DNA from: Epithemia pelagica
Taxonomy: Eukaryota; Bacillariophyta; Bacillariophyceae; Surirellales; Surirellaceae
DNA: 64,000 nt
Direction: 5' to 3'
Assembly (NCBI GenBank): GCA_946965045.2
Contig: OX337240.1
Span: forward strand, 1,674,001-1,738,000
The position numbers and the translations under genes are program-made. Below the pieces are notes generated by a model. That model did no database searches. It was not told the DNA's origin and saw only the letters and a program-made list of their open reading frames with translations. Shown here one piece after another: positions 10,801 to 23,000 of this stretch (positions are counted from its first letter, which is position 1; the number at the start of each line of letters is the position of its first letter).

Positions 10801-13145
10801 TCTATTTGGCCGGTCAGTTGAATTCGTGCCGTGAACTGTCGCGCAAACTCAAGAAGCTGGTGGAGATTAGTCGTTCGCGCCGCGATTTATCATCCTTGCA
10901 AAGCTTGTACTATGCTCGGGCGGCATCCGAAACAGAGTCCTTGTACAAAGTCTTGCGTCACAAGAATGATGTGGCACAATTCATCAACGAACAACTGCAA
11001 TTGGCGCCGTGGAATTTGACGGGAGAATTCATTGATGTGCACAAAAAGGCTGAAGGAACGGGTATGATGCGTTTGACTGGATTGGGTGACCCCAGTGGTA
11101 CAGGGGAAGGGTTTAGCTTTTTGCGAGAAATGGATTCCAAACCTAGCAAGGCCGTCGGCAATGCCGCGCTCAATGCGCAAGTCAAGAAAATTACTGGTAC
11201 GGAAGACGACTTGCGAAAATTGACCATGCAACAAATGGCCAGTTTGTTGCGGTCGTATGGAATGGCACAAAAGCAAATTGACACACTTAAACGTTGGGAT
11301 CGCGTCCATTGTATTCGCGATTTGTCCACCAAAGCTGCCAGTGATGGTATTGGGGATGGTTTGGAACGCTTTGCACGTGGGGAGAAACTCAAGCTATCGG
11401 AACAGAAACAAATGTACCGTGATCGAATTCAAGAAATTTGGCGTCGTCAATTGGCCGCCATGGCCAGCTCGGAAGGTGTGGTCATGGCGGGAGAGGGTGG
11501 AGCAAACAGCCACAACAACCACAGCAGCTCCAACAAGGCCGATGGGACATCGGGGGGAGGCATGGGTGGTGTGGATGGAGTCCCAGATGGATCAAATCAA
11601 CAAGCCTCGTCGCAGACGGCGAAAAAGTCGGATGATTCCGATTCGGAATCTGATGACGACGACGATTTGGCAGACGAGTTTGAACAGGAAATGATGGATC
11701 GTTCCGAGGCCAATCAGTTGGTAGCCGCTCATGTGGGTAACTCGAACAAAGAAAGTGAGGCCGGTTTGGGACAGTTGCGAGCGGCAGTAACACAAGATAC
11801 GGAAATGAGTAAAGATGCCCGTGAGTTGTTTGCCTTGCGTCGACAACGCGACGAAGAAAAGGCTGCGCAAGAAGGTTTAATGGCCACTACTGCGACGCAA
11901 AATGCGGCCGATGCCTTGGAACGCCATACGGCAGCCATGGCCAATCGCAAGGTGGTTCGGAAACGCATCACCAAGACCTATCCCGATGGACGCGTCACGA
12001 CAACCTTTAAGTTTATCTTACATCCCGAGGAAGTTGGCAAAATCGAAGCACGTTTGGCCCAAAAACAAAAGCAGCAACAACAAGAACAAACGAGGAAAAA
12101 GTCAGTTAAAGACGTTGGAAGCAACAAGGACAATGACGGTGCCAGTCTAAGTCGATTCCGCCCACGAGAATGGAACTATTCGTTCGGCGAAGACGAACGT
12201 GCACCGGGCCATGCCATGTTTGAAGATGAGGACAATTTCGAGTATTCTTGGCGCAGTCGGTTCTCGTCTTCGGGAGGGGGGCTGAAACGTCGCGGTGCCG
12301 GTGCGGGGCGCAAGTCGCGAGGTTCCGATGGCAGTGGCCGTTCCGGTGCCGCGTCCCGACAAGGCGGTGGGGGCGGTCCCCGCAGTGCCTTGCAATTTGG
12401 CAAGCTCAAGACCAAGGTTTCGAAAGAAGACCGGATGCGCAAACGGAAACGGGAAGAAGAGGAGTTGGAAGTGTATTCAGCGCAGGCCAAACTCAAGAGC
12501 ACCAACAATCGTCGCGAACGTGGTTCGATTCGCGATCGTCGACCCCATGTGATTTTTGCCACCAAACTCGAAGCCATTCGAGCGGCTGTCGAATCTCGTC
12601 CCTGTGCCGGTCCCTTTATGAAGCCCGTGAGTCGGAAGGTCGTCCCTCGGTATTACGAAGTGATTTCTAATCCGATAGATTTGCATACAATTCGCGACAA
12701 GATTAAGCGGTACGAATATCGGACCGCAACTGCCTTGATGGATGATTTTGAGTTGATGAAATCCAATGCCATTAAATTCAATGGTGAGGCACACAATATA
12801 GCGCAAGAAGCCAAGGCGATTGCTGAATTTGTTAGGGAGCAGATCCAAGCCAATCAAACGGAATTGAACCAATTGGAAGTGGCAGTCGAACATCAAATGG
12901 ATCCGAAAAAGGGTGGTGTCCCGGCCACGACCAAATCAACTCTCTTGGGGAGTGGCAAAAAGAAAAAGTCCAAAACTGTGGGTGCTGCAAACAGCGCTTC
13001 CTCGGCGTCAGCTGCCATGGCTCGGTTGGAGGGAGGTTCGGCCAACAACAATGCCATGGATGCCCAACAATTAATGGGTGACATTCAACAGTACATGGAC
13101 GATTCAGACAGTGGAGAAGATGTGGAAATTACATTGGGATTGTAG
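7823..13145 (+). CDS. TAF1: TAF1, largest TFIID subunit (DUF3591 plus bromodomain), with N-terminal frame shift
   Basis: TAF1 is the nuclear scaffold of TFIID that helps position Pol II at promoters. The central DUF3591 region (about nt 10130-11450) shows PFLGEV, LFVAPMF, TDFLMVLTP, the GQTEP block and RLKQVAMYDKNTQIW. A charged segment VVRKRITKTYPDGRVTTTF follows, and one bromodomain lies near nt 12550-12840 with YYEVISNPIDLHTI and the acetyl-lysine Asn in KFNG. The C-terminus is acidic (SDSGEDVEITLGL) and ends with TAG. A pure Gly/Ser tract occupies about nt 9738-9915. No CCHC zinc knuckle was seen. The natural start seems to be the ATG at 7823 (SLDFEALLSRDYQPSR follows), but that frame joins the main frame only if one copy of a 19-bp tandem repeat (8099-8136) is removed. 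As written, the main frame is reached from an ATG at 8055. Confidence 0.92.
8099..8136 (+). repeat. 19-bp tandem duplication inside TAF1
   Basis: Two adjacent 19-bp copies (CATCAACAATCTGGACACG, second copy with one C/T difference) lie at 8099-8117 and 8118-8136. Nineteen is not a multiple of three, so the duplication moves the upstream frame (starting 7823) out of register with the 1.7-kb-codon main frame. Both frames read HQQSGH at the repeat. Confidence 0.9.
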
Positions 13146-14084
13146 TCGAACGATGGAAGGGATGTTGGCGTTCCTGTTGGGTTGTCATGGTTGTCAAAGG
13201 GCTTTCCACAGAAGATTTGGCTAGGACAGAAAACACCCGGCGTCCGCTAGCAAGTTGTTTCTTTTTTCCAGTTTCCAATCAATGTCTTGGTGGCGGCAGA
13301 GGAAACCGGCAACGATCTAGTACGATAATCCATCTTTAAATCAAATTGGATGGTTTTATCGCTCTTTTCCACCCAATGGTGCCTTTTAGGAGTATGATGT
13401 TTCCTTTTCCTCTTGTTTGGGGCCATTGCTATACTACTCGTAGACTCTATTAGCTAGCAATTCCGAGCAGCGCTCCAGCTCCAGTACCAACTCTTAATAC
13501 AACCGAGCTTGTGGAAGTTCATTGATAAGAAAACGGATCTACGCAAGAGTATTTTTGACGATAGGTAGTACAAATTAGCGTGACACAACGACACGCGTGC
13601 AGCGTCCCCACAAACGTAAGACCCACGCCAAAATCTCCACGACGAAACAACACGCCATTGGCATCGCGTCTCCCCCCAAAAGAGCATACAATAGGAGATA
13701 GTCGTCGAGAGAGGAACAAAGAAGAAACGATTGTTCTCCTCCGTTGTCGCTCTGGTTGATTTGAATCCATACGGAACTGCTTCATTGTGACAGCCAAAGA
13801 CAGAAGAACGAGAGAGAGAGAATACGGAGAGTTCGATTGAATCTTTGTACCAACGAGCTCATTGTCACACACAAAGGAATTTTACGTTTTCCCCGGTCTG
13901 TGGTCTTGTGTCTTCCGTTACTTCCTGAAACAATCTGGACCATCTCGGTTTCTTGGTTTGTCGGTCTACTTAAACAACCTACCAATCACGAAGGGTTTCC
14001 CACGAGGCGGCAACAACAAGACCAGCAAGGAGATTATCGTAAGAAAAATCACTCTCAAGATTCACCACTGAACACTGAACCGAC
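13146..14084. other. Intergenic region between TAF1 and the DHHC gene
   Basis: This holds the 3' flank of TAF1 and the 5' flank of the DHHC gene. T-rich stretches follow the stop codon. Short ORFs at 13454-13872 (minus) and 13837-14088 (plus) have no family features. No gene is supported. Confidence 0.5.
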
Positions 14085-16108
14085 ATGAGTTCATTGTACA
14101 ATTATTTGGCCACCTCCTTGTCATCATCGACGTCGCCGACAAATGCTCGTCGGGAAATGGCAGAATCGGAAGGTGAGAATCCATCCGATCGACGAGTAAA
14201 TGGCAGTACGACCAATGGTCGAAAACAACGGTCTTTACCAACAACAGCACCAGCCGTACCGAACGAAACGACTTCCCTATTAGAGACATCGGCGACTGTG
14301 AATTCGACCAGCAACAGCCACAGTTCCGCAACACGGCCACCACGACCTTCGCCGGTGACGACGCCTTCGACAACTTCCCCCAATCACAGTAATGGTGCCA
14401 ACAACAATCAGCAGAAGAACAAGACGGGTAGTACGACTCCTAGTAGCAACGGCACGATACCTTCTACTGGAGGTGTCAGTCAAGATTTACCGTCGTCGAC
14501 AGACACGGCCGCTCCAACCAATCCATCGGTCCACGACTTTTTCTTTCCACCCACCTTCAATCGATCCATTCAGCGGTATTATCGCTTTACCAGCACGCCT
14601 CTAGCACCGATTGCCGCCTTGCATAAGAAACCCATTCATCCCAACAATGCCACGTCCTTAACAACGACGACTGGTACCTGTACTGGATTGTTGCGACGAT
14701 CGGCTGTCATTCCCTCGCATGGAACCGATGCTGCCACGGGCGAGTGGGTCTTGGTCTCGGTCGGAGGACGATCTGGATGGGCTCCCAAACAACAACCACA
14801 CGACGCTACATGTATCCCCGTATCCGCCTCATCTCCTCCCCCCTATGCTGGATTTACACCGGCCGATAGTTTTCGGGCCAGCGAAGCCTGGATGGGAAAT
14901 CACTTTTTCTTGTGCAAGGGCAAACTCATGTTGGGCAGTGATGCACCCTCGCTCTTTTTCACCAATGGTCTCTTGGTTGTTGGTTTATCCATTTACTTTT
15001 TGTACGTCTTGCCAAAGGCTGCCGAATTGGCTCACTTACAACAGCAACAAGGACAGTCGTGGGGTGGTTGGTGGTGTTGGTGGTTGGAAGATCCAGTCGC
15101 ATTATATGTTGCCAGCAGTACCTTGGCCGTGGCCACCTTTGTCACACTGTGGCGGACAGCCTTGTCGGATCCCGGCATTTTGCCACCCCTTTCTTCGCCC
15201 CTCAAACCACCGGCCCCACCCTTGTATCGCTTGGGAGGACCGGTCGGATACCGCTATTGCAGTACCTGCAATATTTTTCGACCACCCCGTTCCAAGCATT
15301 GCAATTCCTGCAATTGCTGTGTTTCCAAATTTGATCATCATTGTATGTGTTATCGTGTGCTGTTGTGAGCAGGAAAAGAAGTGGAGGAATGGCTGACTCA
15401 CATTGGTGCTTTCTGCGCTATTTTGTGTTTTGTGGTGCCGTGTAATGGTATGTTGGTTGGTTGGTTTCAACAGGTCCTTGGACGGGTAATTGTATTGGCG
15501 AGCGGAATCACCGCGTCTTTTTTTGCTTCTTGCTTTCCATCACATCCTTGCTTCTCTTGATCACGGCCGTGTCGGTCCGACTGTTGTGGAGCGCCTACCA
15601 ATATATTGCGGTGGCCGATACTCCTGGCATTGGTCCGGTCGTAAAAGTCAAGTACGAGGATTTGTTTGCCTACAGTGAACGTACATCACATCGGTTGTGG
15701 GATGCCATTCTCAGCATGCCATTGGTATGCTTGTTTGGCATTTTTATCTTGCTCTGTACCTGGTCCCTCCTCAGTTTATTGGGGTACCATGCCGCCATTA
15801 TTACAGTGGCACAAACGACCAACGAACGCGTCCGCGGTGTCTATCGCAATGGCGGTGTTGTGAATCCAGCTGATGAAGGATGTTGGCGGAATTGGTGTCA
15901 TGCCTTTTGGTGCAAACGACGGCCGGCCAGTCGGTTGCCGGCCGATTTTTCCGAGGTCGTTCATGCTCCCGAACGAGCCACGTTGGAACATGCCTGGAAT
16001 CCGTCGGCGGCTGCCACGGCAAGCAATGGTGGCAATAGTACCAATACCAGTCAGGCCAATCTGGCCGCTTCCGTTGTCAGCGAGGCCTCTTCGAGCAACG
16101 CCGTCTAA
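14085..16108 (+). CDS. DHHC-type protein S-palmitoyltransferase
   Basis: Two exons, 14085-15342 and 15474-16108, encode about 630 residues. The 131-bp intron has a GTATGT donor and a CAG acceptor and splits the catalytic Cys codon (T|GT), rebuilding KFDHHC-PWTGNCIGERNHR. The Cys-rich domain reads CSTCNIFRPPRSKHCNSCNCC. Four transmembrane segments flank it: two before (about 288-310 and 335-358) and two after (about 433-456 and 498-525). A TTNE motif (family TTxE) follows TM4. The enzyme transfers palmitate from palmitoyl-CoA to cysteines of membrane proteins, with the DHHC Cys as acyl carrier, usually at Golgi or plasma membrane. The first 160 residues are Ser/Thr/Asn-rich and probably disordered. 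A generic DHHC call is safe; the substrate is unknown. Confidence 0.95.
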
Positions 16109-16731
16109 GAGGGACCCAGCGGCATGTGGGAAAAAAAGAGAGAGCCTGTTCTTTCTGTGCATAGGGAAGCGGTGGATAAATATCCTCCTTGAGAAAGGAT
16201 TCTCGACTGTGTGGAACATGACAGTCCGATTCATGGAGGATCTGTGGAACCACAAACGCAAACCCAATCACCACCACCCAAATGAGCTTAAGCTTTCGGG
16301 ACGGACAGCGCTGGACGCTCCCGTTTCCGGACGAGACTGCATACTCTTGGGGTGGACACACAGCCCTTTTGGTTGATCATCCCAAAGAACTCGAGTTAAT
16401 AGTAGAGCAGTTTTTCTCTCCTGTCTATGGCTTTTCCTAGCAACTACGGTGACTCCCGTACTAGCTAGAGTGGCCTGGGTGCAGTCAAGGAACTCTAATC
16501 ATTCAATCATTTCTCTATAAAAGCTTACAGCAGCTTACTCCTGTAGACCACTAAAATACATCTGGATCAGCGACTGGCCCCCAACGGCTAGATTCTGTTT
16601 TCGATGTGTATGTGCTCTCGCTTTGTGCCTTTGTGGAGAATCTAGATCGCAAAAGAAGTTCCATCGTCAAAGAACCAGAAAGTGAATCGTCCTTAGAACC
16701 CCATGTCACGCGTATGGCCTGTGCCCTCTGT
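16109..16731. other. Convergent intergenic region (DHHC / EF-hand gene 1)
   Basis: Both neighbouring genes end here, so it contains two 3' flanks. A purine-rich AAAAAAAGAGAGAG stretch follows the DHHC stop. No gene or repeat is supported. Confidence 0.5.
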
Positions 16732-17445
16732 TTAGGATTCGTTGCACTTGACTTGATGTTCGGCCATCCAAAGACAAAAATCATCAAAGACGATATATCC
16801 CAGCATGTGTTCGTCCATTTGTTCAAAGACTGCTTCAGGATTGGGGACATTGAGAATATCGGCCGCGTTCAGAAATTCTTCTTTACTCAAATGTCGATCC
16901 TTATTGGTATCCATGAGAGTAAAGACTTGATACAAATTGTTGAAATAGGTAATCATGTTCAAAAACATAAAGAATTCCTCTCGATAGACGTAACCATCCT
17001 TGTTGGAATCCGCCTTTTCAAAGGCACGCAGTACAATGGCGGGTTTGAGATTAAACTTTTTCTTGCGATGACAAATGGCATGCTCGACTTCCGTCATACT
17101 GAGTTTGCCATCGCCATTGTCATCAATTTCGTCAAACAAAGCTTGCATATCGTCTTGTTTGGGCCCCACGGTCAAGGATGCCCGCAACTTGTCTTCCAAG
17201 GATTCTTCAGTCGTTGCTGATTCTGCCGTCGTCTTGGGCAACAATCGAGATTGTTCCGTCATAGGTTCCTCCTCCTTCTTTGCAAGATCCTCGATGGGCA
17301 AGGAACGAGATTGCGTCTTGTTGTTTATGTCGTCGCCAGCTTGTGGTGGTTGTTGAAACTGTTGATACAGAAACCAACCCATGACAATGGTAGCCATGGC
17401 AACACCGACCAGCCCTAACCACGCACTTAAAGAATCGGATTCCAT
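16732..17445 (-). CDS. Membrane-anchored EF-hand calcium-binding protein 1
   Basis: The best start is the ATG at 17445 (MESDSLSAW); the longer frame to 17547 adds no conserved residues. The 237-residue protein has one N-terminal transmembrane helix (WLGLVGVAMATIVMGWFLY, about 8-27), a charged linker, and a C-terminal EF-hand module. Loop 1 is DIDDNGDGKLSMTE, loop 2 is DSNKDGYVYREE and loop 3 is DTNKDRHLSKEE (Arg replaces the loop Gly). The fourth, MDEHMLGYIVFDDF, is degenerate. It probably senses Ca2+ at a membrane face. It is the intact tandem neighbour and paralogue of the broken gene at 18050-28399, same strand, and serves as reference for its lesions. It ends with TAA. Confidence 0.88.
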   Translation of the reverse strand: MESDSLSAWLGLVGVAMATIVMGWFLYQQFQQPPQAGDDINNKTQSRSLPIEDLAKKEEEPMTEQSRLLPKTTAESATTEESLEDKLRASLTVGPKQDDMQALFDEIDDNGDGKLSMTEVEHAICHRKKKFNLKPAIVLRAFEKADSNKDGYVYREEFFMFLNMITYFNNLYQVFTLMDTNKDRHLSKEEFLNAADILNVPNPEAVFEQMDEHMLGYIVFDDFCLWMAEHQVKCNES

Positions 17446-18049
17446 GGCTCCAAAGTATACTTGTTGAGAAATGGGACGATATTCAATGCGGAACATGTGT
17501 GACAATGCTCGAGAGGGCTCTGATGAGTACGTTGGGTCGATGGTCAATCTCTCGATCCTAATCTCCTTGTCGTCGCGCGATACTACAGTCTTCCAGGAAA
17601 AGAGGACAACCTTAGGATTTTGCCAGCAACAAAGAAGAATGGACCCAATCTCACAACGACAAAGACAACGAGCTATTGCTCTTTTCGCAAAGTATCTTTT
17701 GGCTCTATCATGAAAACGTCATGCCACGATATGGAACGGAGCCTGGATCGAAGAAGGGGACAATAGGCCTATAATGAAACAGAAGTTTCCATGTTTTATG
17801 CAGTGTACCATGTCTTTCGTTGCGGACAATGCTGAATTAGTAAAAAAAACATATTAGTATCCAAGGAAGTGTACTTTATATTGCGATTCCCGGGACTGGA
17901 TCCGGGCTGCGCTTCTAACGCGAGCCGAATGACACCCTTTCACTTTCTCATTCTCACAAATTATTGTTTCTCTCCAATGCTGGCAGAAAGTTGAGCGCTT
18001 GTTCCAAAGTTGTTCATTACAATATAAAATATATACAGCATACTTGTTT
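17446..18049. other. Spacer between tandem EF-hand genes, with a weak tRNA-like relic
   Basis: This is the promoter side of EF-hand gene 1 and the 3' flank of gene 2. At about 17885-17940 the minus strand shows a T-arm-like stem (CCCGG/CCGGG) and an anticodon-arm-like hairpin (GCG/CGC around TTAGAA), followed at about 17840-17855 by ACTAATATGTTTTTT. The A and B boxes are not canonical, so no tRNA is called. Confidence 0.35.
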
Positions 18050-19232
18050 TTAGTTTCTATTCAATACCTTGTGTTCGGCCATCCAAAGGCAAAAATCATC
18101 AAAGACAATGTATCCCAACAAGTGTTGATCCATTTCTTTGAAGACTGTTTCGGGTTCGTGCACGCCCAAAATGGACGCCGCATTGAGAAATTTGTCTCGA
18201 CTCAAGTGACGGTCATGATTGGTATCCATCAAGGTAAAGACCTTCTACAAATTGTCAAAATAGGTAATCATGCGCAAAAAGATAAAGAATTCGTCTCGAC
18301 CAATCGTCCCGTCCTGATTGACATAGGCCTTTTCAAAGGCACGCAAGACAATGGTGGGTTTGAGGGCAAATGTATCTTGTTTTCGATAACAAATGGCATG
18401 TTCTACTTCCTTCACACTCAAGTGACCATCGCCATCTTCATCAATTTCGTCAAACAATTCTTGCATATCATCTTCGTTCGGCTCTGTTAATGCTGTCTTG
18501 AGTCGGTCTTCAAACGCTTCTTCTTCTGTTGTTGCGGAAGGTGATTCCACAACAACGGGTTCTTGCGAATCTGGAATGGATGCTTTCTCGAGTGGTTCAG
18601 CAGCAGAGTATGAAAGCTCCCCTTCTTCGTCATGCGATGTAGGTGCCTCGACGGGTGGTACGGGATCTTCTACAGGCGTTGCTTGCTCTGGAGAAACACC
18701 TTTCGCTTCCTCCTCCGCAACCACCGAAGAAACTGGCAAAGGCTCGGTAGCCCTGTCTTTTGTCTTCTCATCTTCTTCCTCTTCCTGTTCCTCAATGTCC
18801 ATCGCATCCGAATGCTGCATCGTTTTGGCTTGGTGTTCGGCCATCCAAAGACAAAAGTCATCAAAGACAATGTATCCCAAATAATGTTCATCCATTTCAT
18901 CAAAGACGGTTTGAGGATCTTGTACGCCCAGTAGGGTGGCAGCCTGCGCAAATTCGTCTCGACTCAAGTGTCGATCGTGATTGGTATCCATCAAGTCAAA
19001 GACTCGATACAAGTTGGAAAAGTAGGAAATCATGCGCAAAAACAAGTAGAATTCTTCTCGATGAATGTAGCCATCCTGATTGACATCGGCCTTCGCAAAG
19101 GCCCGCAAGACAATGGCAGGCTTGAGATCCAAATGCTTTTTGCGATGACACATGGCGTGTTCCACTTCGGTTTGACTCAACATGCCATCGCCATCTTCAT
19201 CAATCTTGTCAAACAAGGTTTGCATGTCGCCG

Positions 19233-20015
19233 TGTTACAATTCTTTCTGAATCGTAGGGACATTGATGCTCGGTAGAGCAGACAATCAGGTAGGTCACCA
19301 ACCGATACAAGCTTCTCAGGGTCAGAGAAGCAAGCAAGTCGAAGTCTATCAGAAGGATAGTCGGGACACAAAAGAGGATGTGATAAATGGTGATATTGTT
19401 AGATTGTGTGTTGATTACTACGATAGGTCTACGTGAAATGTTCGGTCCTGCCAAGGGTCATGTATCATAGGTTCTTGGCGGCAACAGGTTTGGAATAGTT
19501 GGAGTTGATTCATGTGATGTATATGACATGTATATGTGGGCGGATAACATATACAGGGTCAACAGCTCTTGCTTTGGGTTGGCATAGTTGTTTTCATGGC
19601 GCGCAGCTTGTTGACAATTTGGAGATTGTGGGAATGGAAATATGGTCTCGCGTGATCATGTGTCGTGCTTGGGATACTTAGACCGTTGGATCGGATAGAT
19701 GCCGATAGCGCTCGGATGTCGCTTGGGCGCGCTCGATGATTTCGGGCGCGTACGCTTAGGGCGTTAGTACAGTGTCCGAGCAACGGCCAAATTTACGTCC
19801 GTTGTAATACCGCACGACCCAATTTAGTCTTGAGAGTGAGTTCGTCAATCTATTCTCACTTTTCATGATTTGCGAAGAAATATAGGTCGATATAGCGCGA
19901 AGCTAGGAAACATAGCTCGAAGCTAGAGGGCATGATGCGATAGCACGAGGCTATGTGACATGGGGAATCGATGAGATGTAGAATCTAACCACCATAGACG
20001 GTGAGAATTCTAACA
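19233..20015 (-). repeat. 3' LTR of the Copia element
   Basis: 783 bp, identical by eye to 26834-27616 and offset by 7601 bases. It is bounded by TG/CA and the CGCCG duplication at 19228-19232. The Gag-Pol stop codon TAG (20012-20010) lies six bases inside this LTR. Confidence 0.95.
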
Positions 20016-23000
20016 CTCCCCACAACTCGTCGTTTCAGCCTTGTCATCATTGGATTTGTTGAGGTCTTGAACTTCTCCTTTCCAAAACAACAATGGCTTG
20101 AGCATGGGCCAGATAGATACGAAATCCCAATGTTTGCTAAGGATATCGGCGGGGTTGGTCTTTCCATCTTTCCAGTAGAATGCAACATACTTTGCTGCGA
20201 TGGCTTCACGAACTCGGTGGTATGACAGAAGATGGTGTCTCTTGGATAGTATGGAATGAGGAACGGTTGCATTGAGCACAACAGATCTGTTATCTCCGTA
20301 CATGTAACTTCGCTCTCGGATAGGTACTCCAAGGTAGCGGAGAGAATGTCGTAATTCTGTAATCTGATCTATTGCTGTCCTTGCAGCCACGAACTCGGAT
20401 CCATAGGTAGCAGTTTCCACTGTGCTCTGTCTCTTGCTGTACCAGTCAATAGGTGTTCCGTTCAACAAATGTAGAACAGCAGTGACGGATTTACCAGTGA
20501 CTATGTCATGCATGAGATTGGCATCAACATAATGAGTTGTAGTAACATAGCGGCCAAGAGGTGTTGGGCAGTCTTCAGGAATACGTTCACTTGCATTCGA
20601 ATAGACAGTGCAAGTCCAATCAAATTCTTGGGTAGGAAGACTTGAATAATCAGGCTCTCCAATCCTAAATCTGATTGCGCCTTCTGGGAGATGTGCAAGG
20701 TATCCATAGATACGCTTGGCTCTATCAAGATGTCCTTTCCTCGGAGCAGCACGAAAGCGTGATAGCGTCATTGTAGCGGTGAAGACGTCGAAACGACCAA
20801 TAGTGATCACCCATTGAAGTTGTCCAATCAGAGTTTGGAAATGGTTAGTACCTTCTTCATCAAGGAGCTCAGAATCGTCCAATTCAGGATGGTCTCCACC
20901 AATAAGAGGTGTTTTGGCTTTCTTGGGTTTCTCCTTGAAGATTCGTTCGAAAGTGTCCATCATCTTACCAATGTAGCGTCTTGGATCTGCTACTAATGTT
21001 CCATCAGAATCCTTGGTGTAACAACATCCCAAGTGGAAATCAATAGGTCCATCTCCTTTGAGTTTGAAGTTGTATTTCTCCTTCAGGATCTTGCAGATAT
21101 TCCCAGGATCAGTAGAAATAATGGCTAAGTCATCAACGTATACGGCAATGTATTCGTAACAGTCTTCTCCAGGTGCCTTCCTCATCCAGATATCCGGATC
21201 TGCTTTGCTTGGTGAAAATCCCATGTCTGTCAAAACATCGAATAAGACATCATGCCAGCGTGCGCCTGATGACTTCAATCCATAAAGTGCCTTGTATATA
21301 ATCAGGATGTGACCTTCTAATTCCTTGAATTCAGGTCCTGCGACAATGAAAAGTTTCTCCCCTGTCAAGGCTTCCAGATATGCGTTTCCAATATCTGCTC
21401 CCCATATTTCCAAGTCATTCAAAGTACCCAGGAATAAGGCAATGCGGAGGTTGCGAATGGAAACAACACCTGAATAGATTGTCTCAACAGGTTCTTTTGT
21501 GAGATGTCCATCTGCGACAAGTCTTGCTTTATGTCGTCCATCATGTTTTACGTCAAAGACAAGATGTACACGTATCTTATGATATCCTTCAGGTGCATTG
21601 GATACTTTCCCTTTAATGAAGATGGCTTTCCCAAAATCCTTGAATGTCTTGTAGGACTGGATCTGTGACAATTCTAATTCTGTTGCATCTTGCCACTTTG
21701 TGTTGCCATGTTGTTTATCAAGAGTGACAGCTTCCTCATAATTGCGTGGTACTTGGAATCCAAACTTATACTTGACGGAATGGTGAACTTGTTTAATCCT
21801 TGACTGTTTGGCTGCTCGAATGAGACGTTTGCTTGTTTTGACATAACGTTTCAAATGCTTCCATCCAGGTTCGTTGAGTAAATCATGTTTCTTTCCATAA
21901 ATTGCTACAGTGATCGGATCATCATTGGCGATGAGTGATAAAGGTTCATAGGTAGTCTCCCCAGTTTCCCAATCAACAAGCAAATTATATTTGCTCCCCT
22001 TGTAATCTGGATCAGTTGTGTTCAGTGGGCCTTGATGGGCAATGACGTCCCTGAACCTGAAAAGATTATCTCCAGAGGTTTGAGCTTGGTTATCTCGTTC
22101 GATATACTCCATGAGTTGATTATAGGATATCATCTCATCAACATCAGAATTTGTCTTTCGGTAGATATACTTGACACGTTCTTCCTGTTTCGTTGCTTCT
22201 TCATTAAGATCAATGACTCGTTTGATGACACGTGCACGGTGTCGCTCCCCATTTTCTTCTGTGTCGCATAGGAATGTGCGTCCTATCATGTCGTCAAAAT
22301 CGATCGTGGGCATTGGTTTGGATGGATCTTCACTATCACTGCGAATGAAGACAGTGTCAGCTTGCTTATCATTGTCATCCTGGTCAGACGAATCCTCCCC
22401 TGAAGGTCGATCCACACGTAGGTTAGGTGTAGTGGATTCAACACGGCGAACGGCAGAACGGTAGATGATCTGGTTATCCTGGGTGAGAATCTTCCAAGTA
22501 AAAGAATCACCAACGTTGTGAGCAAAACCAACCCAGTGGCCAAGTTTCTCATCAGAAGAAGATGGATATGAACCGGAATTGGGTTCAGCGGGGTCGACAC
22601 GGTAGTAAACCTCATCCCAGAAAGGAAAGAACAAGAGATGAGTAATGTCGGGTGGGCGACCGGAGAGAGCCTCAAGAGGAGTGCGACCGGAGTGGGTGGG
22701 TGATGACGTATGGTTCAATAAGTCACAGACATACTCAAGGCAAAGAAGCCAGGTGTTGGCAGGGCAACCAGTGGCATTCATGAGAGCGTTGGTCATACGT
22801 TTAACGGTCTGATAACGGTTTTCAGCCTTATTCTGGTGTTGATGATAAGGTTCAGATCGATACTCCCCAATAAGCAAAGTGCGAAGAATGTCTTTGACCT
22901 TTTGAGAGATGAGAGATGAACCACCATCACTGATAAGGGTCTCCATGGCACCACGAAACCGGATGTTATCCTGGAGAGTATTGACAAACTGTTTGGTCGA

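Noticed and set aside
17881-17945. Possible tRNA with TTCTAA-type anticodon loop
   Set aside because: The T arm lacks the GGTTCGANTCC box, no acceptor or D arm can be paired on either strand, and candidate anticodons differ by strand. At most a relic.
16606-19276. Plus-strand ORFs antisense to the EF-hand genes (for example 16606-17220)
   Set aside because: They mirror the EF-hand coding sequence with hydrophobic Ile/Val-rich translations and recur at each paralogue, as expected for shadows.
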